Assembly (NCBI RefSeq): GCF_000189635.1
Contig: NW_002476387.1
Coordinates: forward strand, 682,001 to 746,000
Origin: Tetrahymena thermophila SB210
Taxonomy: Eukaryota > Ciliophora > Oligohymenophorea > Hymenostomatida > Tetrahymenidae
Length of the DNA: 64,000 nt
Reading direction: 5' to 3'
Below the pieces are notes generated by a model. It made no database searches and was not told the origin of the DNA. It saw only the letters and a list, made by a program, of their open reading frames with translations. Shown here piece by piece: positions 40,462 to 51,737 of the stretch. The position numbers and the translations under genes were made by a program. Numbering within the stretch: position 1 is the first letter of the stretch; the number at the start of each line of letters is the position of its first letter.

Positions 40462-42916
40462 ATGGACTAAGGTTTATATCAAAGCTAACTATTACAGCCA
40501 GATCAAATAAAATATTGGGAAATAGCTAAATCTTAAGATTAGTAGAACTTTGTAATGATTATTTTTCTAGTGGAAATCAAAAATAATAATTTCTTTTTGA
40601 ATTTGACATTAAGATTGATAATTTAGAGAGACAGCTGCTTGATTTGCAATTTTAAAAAAAGGAGCAGGAAGATTAGGCGTATTTTTTAGCATTTTAATAT
40701 TGTTTCTTATTTTTTAAATAATTTTAGGGTTAAGACTATAGAATTTTACTAAAAGACTATAGAAGAAAAGTAATTTATTACTCATTTTAACATTTTTAAC
40801 TTGTACTATTTAAGAAATAATTTACTAGATTAATACTAAGTTGAGAAAAACCAAATCAAAAGTAGATAGATCAATGTCTAGGGTCATGTGGATAATATTA
40901 ATAGTTTAAGCTTGGAAGTTAAAAGATTAAAATCGGAGTTGAGATAAAAGAATGATCGAATTTTTTAGTTAGAAGTATAATTAAATAAATTAAAATGTTT
41001 ATATGAAATTTATCTTCTATTGAATATTTAATTCAAAAATTAATTTTAATTTATTAATAAATAGCAAATTATAAATATTTTTATAAAATATATTTTATTC
41101 TTCTATCTTAAGAAAAAGGTACAATAACTTGAAGATGATTATAATTTTGATATAAAACTGCTAAACAACAAAAGAAATTATGAAAAAGCTCTAACATATA
41201 AATTAATGCAGTCATAAGTAGTTGTAGAAGTAAGTTCAAATTAAATTTAAAACTCAAAAAAAATGCTAATTTTTAAATAGAATACATCACTTAAGTTAAT
41301 AAATTAAGGACTAGAAAAGTAGATATCTGAATTAAATGTAATTTTTAAACATTTTATTTATTTTAAAAACACTTTATAAATAAAGAGAAGATTATTGATG
41401 ATTGAAAATGAATCTAAAGCTAATAAATAATCTTTGAGAAACCTTCAAGTTGATGCTGCTGCTAGAAAGTAATAAGAATAACTTAATTATGTAAAAATCT
41501 TTATAAATTAATAATCTTTTTTTATATAAATTTGAAATTTATCCATGAATTGTTGTATCTTAAGGTACAAAATCCTATAGGATTTTATGATTAGTAGTTT
41601 TTAATAACCCATTTATTTATTCATCTATACATCTATAAATTTATCTTTAATTCTAGCAATAAACATTAATTACAAAAAGGAAGATAGGATAAGAATTGAA
41701 AAGTTATTAAAGGGCTTAGATGATGAAGAAACAAATAATGAAAAAATAGTTGAAGTTTTTAAAGATGAAATGCTGTTATGTAAATATAATCTAATCAAAT
41801 GATAAATTAAACAAATTTAACTATTTTTAGAAGGAGTTGTGGAGATTTTTACAAGAATGAGAAAAATGATAGTAAGAAATCTAAATAAATAATTTGTAAA
41901 AAGTAATAGATTATCTCAAAAAGGGGAGCTGTATGTATTTTAATTTTATATTTTAATAAATAAATTTAATATTTTAAAAAAAGTAATTCAGTCATAGCCT
42001 TTAAAGATATTATTTATGCCCACGTCAGCAATAAAAAAGATGAAGAAATATCAAGCTACCTATTGCTATATAGATAGTATATAACAATTATCAATTATTT
42101 GTCTTTGATTTGATTGGATTTTCTTTACTAAAAAGTTTGATATCATTTAGAAATTTTAGAAAGCATTTCATTTCTTATCTATTTTTATTTGGTAAAATAA
42201 GTATTTCTCTTTTTTAGAGAAACTAAGATCAAATTTAACTCCAGTTATAAATCCCTAAAATCAAACAATTTATTTCTTATCCTAATTTATTAGAATTTAT
42301 TTGTTCAAAAATTTAAAAATACTGTTTTTATTATTTTCTTAGTTTTTAATTAAAGAGCTAAATCAGTGTGTAATTTTATTCTAATTAGTTTTATGAATGT
42401 TAAAAAAATAGATTTAAAGAGCTTATTTAGCACTATTATCCATAATATGGTAAAATTATATTCTACCGATAACAGTAATAACAAAGTGAAGAAGAGCTGA
42501 AAAGTCTATAGTCTACAGATTAAGTAAATGATAAAATTAATTAAAGTATTTAGATTATTTAGGAGAGAGATGAAATCAATAATTGGCTTCTTACCAACTT
42601 AGTGCTTTTAAAATCAAAGAGAAAATAAGAAAAATATAATTTAAAGAGAGATGAAAAGTAATAAAATAAAAAAAACGAGGCTGATTAAATTTTATTTTAG
42701 TCAAGGCATCTCTTTTAATATTTGGCTCTATATTTAAGACTACAACATATTAACTAAAAAAAATCTGATTAAGATGATAAAGTATCAGAAGGATAAAGTG
42801 TTGATAGTGATGATTAAAATACCAAATTTGATATAGATTAAGACTTACAAATAAATTTAGAGGAATAAATAGTTATTTAGTATTACAGATTGCTTTAGAT
42901 TTTAATAAAACTTTGA
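40462..42916 (+). CDS. Coiled-coil protein, many small exons, family not recognised
   Basis: Starts MDQGLYQSQLLQPDQIKYWE and ends at TGA 42914 after LEEQIVIQYYRLLQILIKL. The gene is split into many short exons (roughly ten) by short AT-rich introns, and I did not fix every boundary. Exons encode charged heptad-like helices, for example VKRLKSELRQKNDRIFQLE, KLLNNKRNYEKALTYKLMQ, NESKANKQSLRNLQVDAAA and KLLKGLDDEETNNEKIVE. The last exons carry acidic/Ser stretches (SEGQSVDSDDQ). No enzymatic motif is visible. Its position between RSP1 and the TTLL3 gene makes a ciliary or basal-body role tempting, but that is only inference from neighbours. Confidence 0.65.
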
Positions 42917-43177
42917 AACACAGTAAAACAAAATAGATAAATATATAAAATTTGAGTTATTTTACTTGTTTTTTTGTAAATAAATTATTGTTGTTCCAAA
43001 TTAAATTAAATTTCAAACAGTAAATAAATAGCCATATAAATTTTTAATTCTCTTTTGTATAAATAAATTAATTAAAACTATTCTACATCTATTTTTAACT
43101 TGTACGAGCTAAATCAAATATAGATTAGACACAGATCGATAGATAGATAAATTTATGATCAAATGACTCGACATCTA

Positions 43178-44942
43178 TCAAAAAATTTAATTAGCTTTTG
43201 GTGTCATAATATTTGAGGAAGCTAAATTCGCATAATTCACCCTTCCAGCTGTTAATTTTTATAAACTAGTAACACCTCCTAATTATTTTAATAAATATGG
43301 ATTTTGGATGTTATTTGGGATAGGATTTAGGAGAGGATTATGAACAAGAGAAGTAGCACTTTTAGATTGTTACAAGTAACTTGGAGTTTCATATCTGTTT
43401 ATTTGCTTTAATTTTAAAAATTGATTTAAAATACCTTGCACTAATTACTATATTTAAAGAATACTTGTTTTTAGGGTGGAATAATCGGTGATTGTGCATT
43501 GATTGGGCTTTGATTTCTTTAAGAAAAGTTTTCAGTTTTCTAGTTTTATGAGTTTTAAAATGTTAATTAATATAAACAGCTTGATTATATATTTTAAATT
43601 GCTTTATAAATAAAAAATATTACAACAACTTTATTTTCAGTTTAATTTTAGTATCCTAGTTGTTGTTAAGATGGCTGCAAAGATTAGTATTAAGCAGGAG
43701 ATCTTTGCTCTAAACTTTTTGATAAGATATCTTCTTAATTATAAAGATATCCTTTTTTCTAATATCCATTTTTTTCTTTTTATGCTAGCTATTCTTGTAG
43801 ACCTGTTTTTAAGTCTACTCTTCTCTATATAAAATAAAATTTATTTTAATTTAAGAAAAAAACTTCAATAATAAACGAATCAAATATTTACACTTATTTA
43901 ATTTTGCTTTCTGTTTTCTTCTTCCCTCAATTACCTTTGCTAGTCTTACTAAATACCTTTATCAATCATATCTTGTATTCTTTTTTCTTTGTTATGGTCA
44001 AACGGTATGAAATTCTTAGCTACATTTGATTAGAATTAGTCAAACTATTGATAATACTATACAAAAATGTTTATTAAATTGCAAAGAGAGCGTTTTGCTG
44101 ATAATTAAATTAAACTTAATTTAATAAAAAATAAACAAAACCACGCAAATAATATAAAATATAACTAAGCTTTACTTTGCGGTAGTTATCTTCTTTAATT
44201 TACTATATTTAAGCCTGTTACTAAATCATTTATCGATATTCTTCCCTTTGCTGATTTCTATCAGCTATTTACTCAGTTTATAGCTTTTTCTTGTTGTTGT
44301 AGAAATTTAACATTTCTTATTTAGCTTGCTATCTCTACTAAAATTTTAATTATTACTCTTATTACAAAGATTATTATGCCCTTTGGATATTAAGTTGTTC
44401 TTCTTAAATTTTATCTTTTTTCTTATTAAAATTTGTGATTAATAAAATAAATCCATATTTATTTAAATATTACGAATTATTCATCAGCCTATTTTTTATT
44501 TGCAATCTAGTCCTTGTAGTTGTTAGATAGAAAAGATCTTAATTCTTTCTAAAAATTTTGTCTACTTTACTCGTCTTAGCGAAATTGTTGTATCTTTTAA
44601 TCCATCTCAGTTTGTTCTTAAATTCTTTTCGAAACGTTATCCTAAATTTTTTTTTGATTTTCTTGTTAAAACTGCTGATATTGTTATCTTTTGAATAAAA
44701 ATACATCTTAAAATAGCCAAAATAAGGATGATAATTATTTAAACAAATGAATTAATTTTGTTAGATATATATATTTAAAAATGTTAATAGGAATGAATAA
44801 TATAGTCTGCAATTAATTACATTAGTAAGTCTTTTTTAGCTTTCTCTAATATTTTCTCTTCTTCCATAATTTATCTATTATACTCCTATTGCTAAGTCAT
44901 CATCTATTTCCAATCCTCTTCTTCTTAAATTTATTTCTTCAT
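43178..44942 (-). CDS. Gln/Glu/Lys-rich coiled-coil protein, family not recognised
   Basis: Read from ATG 44942 to TGA 43178 with several introns. It opens MKKQIQEEEDWKQMMTQQ and continues as dense coiled coil: ERQKILEKAKKDLL-like helices, then KRIQEQTEMDQKIQQFRQ, then KKKLQTEQIADRNQQREE and DMIDKGIQQDQQRQLREEE. Toward the C-terminus it becomes Ser/Gln/Tyr-rich and ends RVNYANLASSNIM then TPKANQIF. No catalytic motif or membrane segment. It is divergent from the tubulin glycylase gene and shares a 402-bp upstream region with it, so co-expression during ciliogenesis is possible (inference). Start chosen because upstream sequence in this frame loses coding character. Confidence 0.65.
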
Positions 44943-45344
44943 TTTATACTTTAACTCCTTTTGATATAAGTTTTTTGAAATCGCTTTGTAAATTACTTAT
45001 TTTTTATAAATTTATAAAAAGTTTTTTTTTGTTAATTAGATATATGAATATATATCACTTATGCAATATCTATCTCTATATATTCAATTAAAAAACTAAC
45101 AATTATATTTCAAACTAACAAATATTTTTTAATAAATCAAAATTTGTTTTTTTGATTAATTCACTTTTTAAACACAACACTAAAATTAGGTAGTAAAAAG
45201 TTAAAAAAATTCTGATTTAAAATGATAAATAGTCATCATACTAGCTAGTAAACACTAAATAAGGAAAGCAAAGTAAATAAATAATCACATTTTAATTTGA
45301 ATTTTTCAATTTTTTTCAATTATTAAAATCATTATTAGAGCTAG
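44943..45344. other. Short divergent spacer (candidate bidirectional promoter)
   Basis: 402 bp between the start codons of the coiled-coil gene (minus) and the TTLL3-type gene (plus). AT-rich with no recognised element. It must hold both 5' UTRs and both promoters. Confidence 0.5.
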
Positions 45345-48300
45345 ATGGATAAAAGTTACAATATAGATGACAGTATTGTTGATGCTAAATTTGAAAATTA
45401 CACAAAAAAATATCAAGATGATAAATTAAACAAAATTCTACATACTTACATCAAAAATCCATAAATTTTAATGGATGAAGAAAAAGAAATAAAGGAAAGA
45501 TTTTTAGCTAAACAAATGAAAGATGTAGCTGCCACCAAGTAAAAATTTGACACTAAAAATAAACTTCAACAATTAGAATTAGAAAACGAAAATTCACAAA
45601 ACAACTCGTACAAAACCTCTAACAACTTATCTAAAGAAGAGGTCATTGCAGTTTTATAAAAACAAAATAGAAAGAGTCAAGTCAATTCAGTGCTCGCTGA
45701 TAACTCAAATATTCAAAATGATTTTTATCCTTAGTATAGAAAGCCAAAGAATCCTACCACAAAAAAACGATAAAGCACAGATTACACAAAAAGAAACACA
45801 TTTTAATTAGAGAATTTGAATATTTAATAACAATTAAATAATAAAGATTCACTAAATTAACAAAATTAATAGTAACAAGATTTGGCTAAAAATAGAGTAG
45901 ATAATTCATAAAACTAAGACATTTAAGCTAGACTTTATGAAAGAACAGAATTGTAAAAGTTAAGAATCAAGTAAAAAGAAGAAGAATAAGCAGCCCTGAA
46001 AAATAAGAGATAAACAAATAGAAGCTAATCTATTGAATGTATAGAAATTAATTTCATAAGAATTTATTAGTTTATTTTTTAATTTTAACGTTTAAAAAAG
46101 AAAATGTTAATTTCGTGCAGAATGATAATTAAAAGCTCATAGATAGACATAAAGAATATTTAAAGCAGCTTAAACAGTAAGTAACAATAGAAAAAGAAAC
46201 ATAAAAGCAGCTTAAGAAGAAAGATGAAGAAAACAAAATTAGATTAAGAAACTCTGTCTTAGCTTCAATCAAAAACGATTTAACCGAACAAAGAAAATTA
46301 ATATAGGAAAATCATAATTTATTTTTATCAAAGAGCACAGTATCATAAAGTGCAAAGCAAAGTAATTGGTTGATTATTTATGTTTTAAAATAATTTTAAA
46401 GATTTAAAGATATTTAATAGTTTTATAAATAAATTTATGAAAAAAAAAGAAAGATTTTATATTTACTATCAATTTGATTAATTTATTTAAATTAAAATAA
46501 TTAGTATCCCTTCCTGAAATAAACTAGTCTTTAACTATTTGTTTGGAAAAGCAAAAGAGTGAAGTTGAGCAGGAAAAGAAGGCCGTTTTGACTAGTTAAG
46601 CTTTTTTCAGATAAAGCTCTTTGAGGGAAATAGAAGAAACAAATGAAAAAATAGAATCAAAGACTAATTTGTCTAAAGTAAAAAAACTTAGACCTTTGCC
46701 ATTTATAAGCTCTATGGTTGAATGGAAAAAAAAGCAAAGAATTCCTGCTGATTCTAAAATATTTATAGTTATGGGAGGATACAAAGATTTTAAGAAAGCT
46801 CTTTTAAAGAGAGGGTGGATAGAAAACCCATAAACTAATAGTCCTTGTTTTGATCTGAAATGGACTTTGTTAGGAAAAGATATTGACTATGATAATATTT
46901 TACCTAATTAAATAGTAAATCATTTTGAAAATAATTCGAAAATATGCTCAAAAATAGGATTGCTAAATAGTCTTAAAAATTTATATTGGTTTGACAATGC
47001 AGACCTAAATTGTTTTTTTCCTTAATGTTTCGATATGAATGATCCTGATGAATTTAATGACTTCGTCAAAAATTTTAAGCTCAGCAAAGTAATTTAAATT
47101 ATATTCTAAAAGAAATTAAAATTATGCTTTTTCGATTAATAGGCTGTTTCAGTTTTGAAAAAGTATTTAAGATTATATCTTGAAAAAGATGAAAAATATA
47201 ACAACTGTAAAATACAGGCTTAAGTAGCTCTTTAGGTTCTTACACGTTATTATAATGATATTAATAATGTAATAGATGACGAAGTAATTTTTTCTTTTGT
47301 TTTTATCTTTTACATAGTTTACATAAAAAGAAATAAGCATCCGAATATTTTAAAAGTATTCCAGATGACGAATGGGAAATCCTTGCTTCAGACGAAATGA
47401 GTAATGAGGATTTAGCAAAAAAAAAACATTTCGAATGGATAAAAAAAATAAAATTGGCTTATTAGGGAATTAAGGTCAAAGCTTAAGTCAAAAAGAAAAA
47501 GAAAAAATCACTAGCTATGATTAAAAAAATGATTTCAAACGAGGCAATAAAAAGTAGCTATAATTTAAACTTGTGCAATATTTATAATAATTCTTTATTT
47601 TTAAGGAAAACAAGATGGAGAAAAGTAATAAATTGATAGCAGCGACAGTGAAGATGAAGAAGTTGAAATGGATGATTTTACATCAGCAGTTAATTAATTT
47701 TTAAATCAAAGAGAAAAATGTGATCCATAGTTTAATCTAAAAGGAGAGGATAATATTTGGATAGTAAAACCTGCAGGTTTTTTATTAATTTATTTATTTT
47801 GAAAAATATAACTTATTAAATAATTAGGATTATCAAGGGGAAGAGGAATAACTTGCTATAAAAATTTAGTTGAGATAATTGATCATGCAAAATCAATGGA
47901 ACTCTAAATGATAGTCCAAAAATACATTGAAAATCCTGTTTTAATAAAATAAAGAAAAGTAAAATTAAATTTATTTATAAATGCCTTTTAAATAATATTT
48001 TATTAGTTCGATATTAGAATATGGGTCCTTGTTACAGATTGGAATCCTTTAGCAATATGGTATTTTGATGAATGTTACGTTCGCTTTAGTGCTGATAGCT
48101 ACTCAACAAAAAATCTAAGCAATAAATTCTAGCATCTCACAAATAATGCTATCAGTAAAAAGAAGGCTTAATAAGGATAAGATGAAATAACTTTATAAGG
48201 GAATATGTATACTTAAGAGTAGCTTGAGAACTTTTTTATAGTAAAAATATCATTTAATTTTTTCTGTATTTAATTAAAGATTTTTTATAGGAAACTGAAG

Positions 48301-48959
48301 GATATAATGTATTCTAATAGAAAATAAAACCTCAAATTATAAATATAATAAAATGGTCAATTTTATCTTGTTCTGACACAGTTGAATCAAGGAAAAATAG
48401 TATGGAATTGTTTGGGTATGACATTATGATTGATACAAACTTTAATCCTTGGCTGTTAGAAGTTAATACATCTCCTTCTTTAGAATATTCCACAGTAAAA
48501 TGAACTTAATTTTTATTTAAAATTAAAATAATCTAATTTAATTTAAATTTACAGGAAATTACTAAAAAACTTGTTAAATAAGTTTTAGAAGATGTTGCTA
48601 AAGTAGTTGTGGATTATGGTATGGCTCAAAAAAGTGGAATCAAAAAATCAGAATTATAGAAAATTGGCACAGGAAAATTCATAAAAATTTATTAGGGATT
48701 AGAGATTTAAGATAAAGGAATCAACTCTATATAAAAAAACTTTATCTGTGAAGGATCTAAAATGAAGATAAGAAAACCAAAAAAGCAAAAGAAAAATACT
48801 AAATTAGATAAAAAACAAAATTTACAACAAGATTTAACAATAAATAATTAAATAAACCATGATTAAAAATAATTTTCTTCTTAATAAGCCAACAATATAG
48901 AAACATATTCTAGACCATAAACTGCAAAATCATAAACTTAAAGTAGTAAAAAATTGTGA
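45345..48959 (+). CDS. TTLL3: Tubulin glycylase of the TTLL3/TTLL8 type
   Basis: A polar, Asn/Gln-rich N-terminus (about 250 residues) precedes the TTLL3/8 extension: [55 protein letters not shown] and DLNCFFPQCFDM, the standard signature of this subgroup. The ATP-grasp core follows: [50 protein letters not shown] and [20 protein letters not shown] with the metal-binding Glu and Asn. The tail is basic (KKQKKN) and Gln-rich, ending at TGA 48957. The enzyme links glycine to glutamate side chains of tubulin C-terminal tails in axonemes. Several introns interrupt the gene, for example around 46050-46100, 46370-46510, 47095-47145 and 48505-48555. Initiating versus elongating activity cannot be judged. 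Confidence 0.92.
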
Positions 48960-49816
48960 ATTAATTCAGATAATTTGAATAGAAATTTATTTAAAAAAAT
49001 GTAAATACATAAAAATTCTTATTTAAAATTACATATTTAAATGTATCATTTGTTTATAGTATAATTTGAGTTTTACTTTCCTTAAGAATTTTATTTTTTG
49101 ATAATTTCCTTTGATAAAATATCTTTTGAAAACAAAAATTGTAGTTTTTATTTATATATACAAATATAGAAACATAAAATTTTTTATCTTTCCAAGCTCT
49201 TTATGGGATAAAATTCAAAATAATACATTTTCTGATTATTTTTTTAAAACAATCATTTTTAAAATGTAAAAAAACCTTTCTATGATAAATATTATAAAAC
49301 ATTAACAATAAAACCATAAACTTAAAGAATTAAAAATAATGAATTTAAAAAATATTTAAATACTTAAAAATTCTTTTTTAACATTTACTATTTAAAATCA
49401 TTTGTTTGCTATTTTTGTTATAATCTATTTTTATTTTAAACTTAAAAATTCTTTTTTAACATTTACTATTTAAAATCATTTGTTTGCTATTTTTGTTATA
49501 ATCTATTTTTATTTTAGAAATTTGATAAATTTCCTTTTATTTATCATTCATTAAAATATTTTTTGAATTTTTAAATAGAATATAAATCTTTTATGATAAT
49601 TTATTGATAATTAATTCTTCAAATATAAAATATAAAATCTATTTTTGACAAAAATTAATTTAATTTATTTATTACTGATCCAAACAATTATCAAAATAAA
49701 TATCCTCCAAATTTTCAAATTTTTAAACATATTTTTTAAACTGAAAAATAAACTTAATTTAATTTAATAATTTTTTATATTGTATCAATTTATTATAATT
49801 CATCACAAAAATAAAT
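48960..49816. other. Spacer with duplicated segments
   Basis: 857 bp, non-coding. It contains a 78-bp direct tandem duplication (49363-49518). Diverged similarity also links about 48915-49140 with about 49310-49580, suggesting the 3' end of the glycylase gene and its flank were once duplicated. Confidence 0.6.
49363..49518. repeat. Direct tandem duplication, 2 x 78 bp
   Basis: Two adjacent 78-bp copies beginning cttaaaaattctttttt and ending tctatttttattttaaa (49363-49440) or ...tttaga (49441-49518). Only one difference is seen, near the end, which implies a recent event. Confidence 0.9.
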
Positions 49817-51187
49817 ATGTGTGGTAGATTATTTATGAGATTAAATCTTCAACAGCTACAGTAAATTTCAAGATGTGCAGCAATTAGGAATGTTTCGAGA
49901 TATCGTTCTAGTTATAATGTAGGACCTACTAATTATATTCCATGCATAAGAAAAAATAGTGTAAAAAATAATAAACAAGATATTTCAGATGAGTAAAAAG
50001 TTGAGTAGCTTGCTAAATAACAAATTAATAATTCTAATAAATAAAATATTGTGTTCATTTCTGATCCTATTATTTAAGAAGAAGGATGTGAAGCGAGTAA
50101 TCTATTTATTACTGCTAAGCATTTATTTTATAAAGAAAATTAGAATGAGCAAATCTAAATGTAAGAATAAGTCAACGTAGATAATCAATATGATTAGCCC
50201 TAGATAAGCAATGAAAGTTAGCAAACAGATAGAATGTTGGATTTTTTGTATTGGGGTTTTTAGACAGAATTTTAAAATATAATTAATATAAGAAGTGAAG
50301 AGGCTGAAATGAAAAAAACATTTAAACCTTTGCTTAATAAAAATAGATGTGTATGCATCACTTAAGGCTACTACGAATGGACTCCAGATAAAATTCCTTA
50401 TGTATTTTACAACAATTAAAAAGACTATATGCTTATTTGTGGAATTTATAGTGAAGAAAGTGAATAAGTAATGCTTTTAACTAGAGAATCTTTTGGAAAG
50501 TTTGATTAAGTTCATCATAGAATGCCTGTATTCATTGAAGAGGAAGAAGTAGAATAATGGCTAAATCCTAATATAGAATATAAAGAAGTATTATTTAAAT
50601 AGCTTTTAAAAAGAGATAGAAAAGTTTATGATGAAATATCATCATACAGATGCTCAAACAATGTTAATAATATAAGAGAGTAAAGTGTAAAATGCTTAAT
50701 GAGTTATGAAGAACATAAGAAGTACTTAGAAAAGAATGGCATAGGAAAATTTTTCAAAACAAACAAAGTAGTAGAAGATAAAAAAGATGAAGAGACTCAA
50801 GCATAAAGTTACTACAAAAAAGAAATAAATAAATAGTTAACATAAGAAACTAATGATTTAGCTACTTAATTTGAAAATACCTTTTTAAATGACTCTAAAA
50901 AGGAAGGAGAAGAAGAAAATAAACTTTATATTTCACAATCTGAAGTAGAAAATGTTCATAATAACATAAATAGTGATATCTAAGAAAGTAAATAAAAAAC
51001 TTAATAGCAAAATAAGAAAAGTAATTAAATTAATTCAATAAAAAAAGAAAGATAAATATAAGAAAAACAGGAGCAAATACAATAAAGCTCAACAAAAAAA
51101 AGTAATAAATTGGTCAAACCTTCAGCGAATACATTTTTAGAAGGTTTAGAATAATTTTTTCAAAATAAAAACAACGAAAAAAAATGA
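49817..51187 (+). CDS. HMCES: SRAP-domain protein (HMCES/YedK family)
   Basis: 456 residues, intronless. The Met is followed directly by the catalytic Cys (MCGRLF); Cys2 becomes N-terminal after Met removal and forms a thiazolidine link to abasic sites in single-stranded DNA. Other family landmarks: YNVGPTNY, LYWGFQTEF, NIRSEE with the conserved Asn157, VCITQGYYEW with catalytic Glu187, and HHRMPVFIEEEE with the active-site His (233/234), then WLNP. All catalytic positions are present. Two oddities: an Asn/Gln-rich insertion of roughly 75 residues between YNVGPTNY and the WGF strand, and a C-terminal Lys/Gln/Glu-rich tail (about 300-456). A role in shielding abasic sites at replication forks is expected from the family. 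The tail may carry partner-binding motifs (inference). Confidence 0.94.
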
Positions 51188-51737
51188 ATAATATATTTAC
51201 AATAAGCTTTATTGCTTGAACTTATTATCTTTTAAATTTATTTATTTATTTTATTCAGTTTTCATGCACCCTTTATGTATTTAATTGTTACTCTTCTATA
51301 AAAAATTTGTATCAAAATTTTATTTATTTTATAATAGAAAAAAAATAATTAAAACGAATTAATTTTCATTCAAAATTTATTTAAAATACGCTTGTTTAAT
51401 TTTTTTTGAAAAATTGTAAAAAATCTTTAATTAAGAGCTTTTAATTAAATTCTGAGGCTTTATTAGTAAATTATTAATTGATATTTTATTGATTTTTTTT
51501 CAAATAAATTTATGATTAAAAGAAAGTTTATTGTTTTCTAAACAAAAGTAGTTAATAATATAAATTATTTGAAAAATTACTGATTATATTTGAACAGGAA
51601 AAACTCTTAAAAAATAATTTCTTAAATTTAGTAATAAATTAAAAACAAATTACTCAACAGAAATGGGATACTTTTAATAGATTATTATTTTAACGTCTAA
51701 TTAATTTAAGAATATTACTTAAAGCTTATCAAAAATT
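51188..51737. other. Convergent AT-rich spacer
   Basis: 550 bp between the 3' ends of the SRAP gene and the pseudokinase gene. Nothing recognised. Confidence 0.5.
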
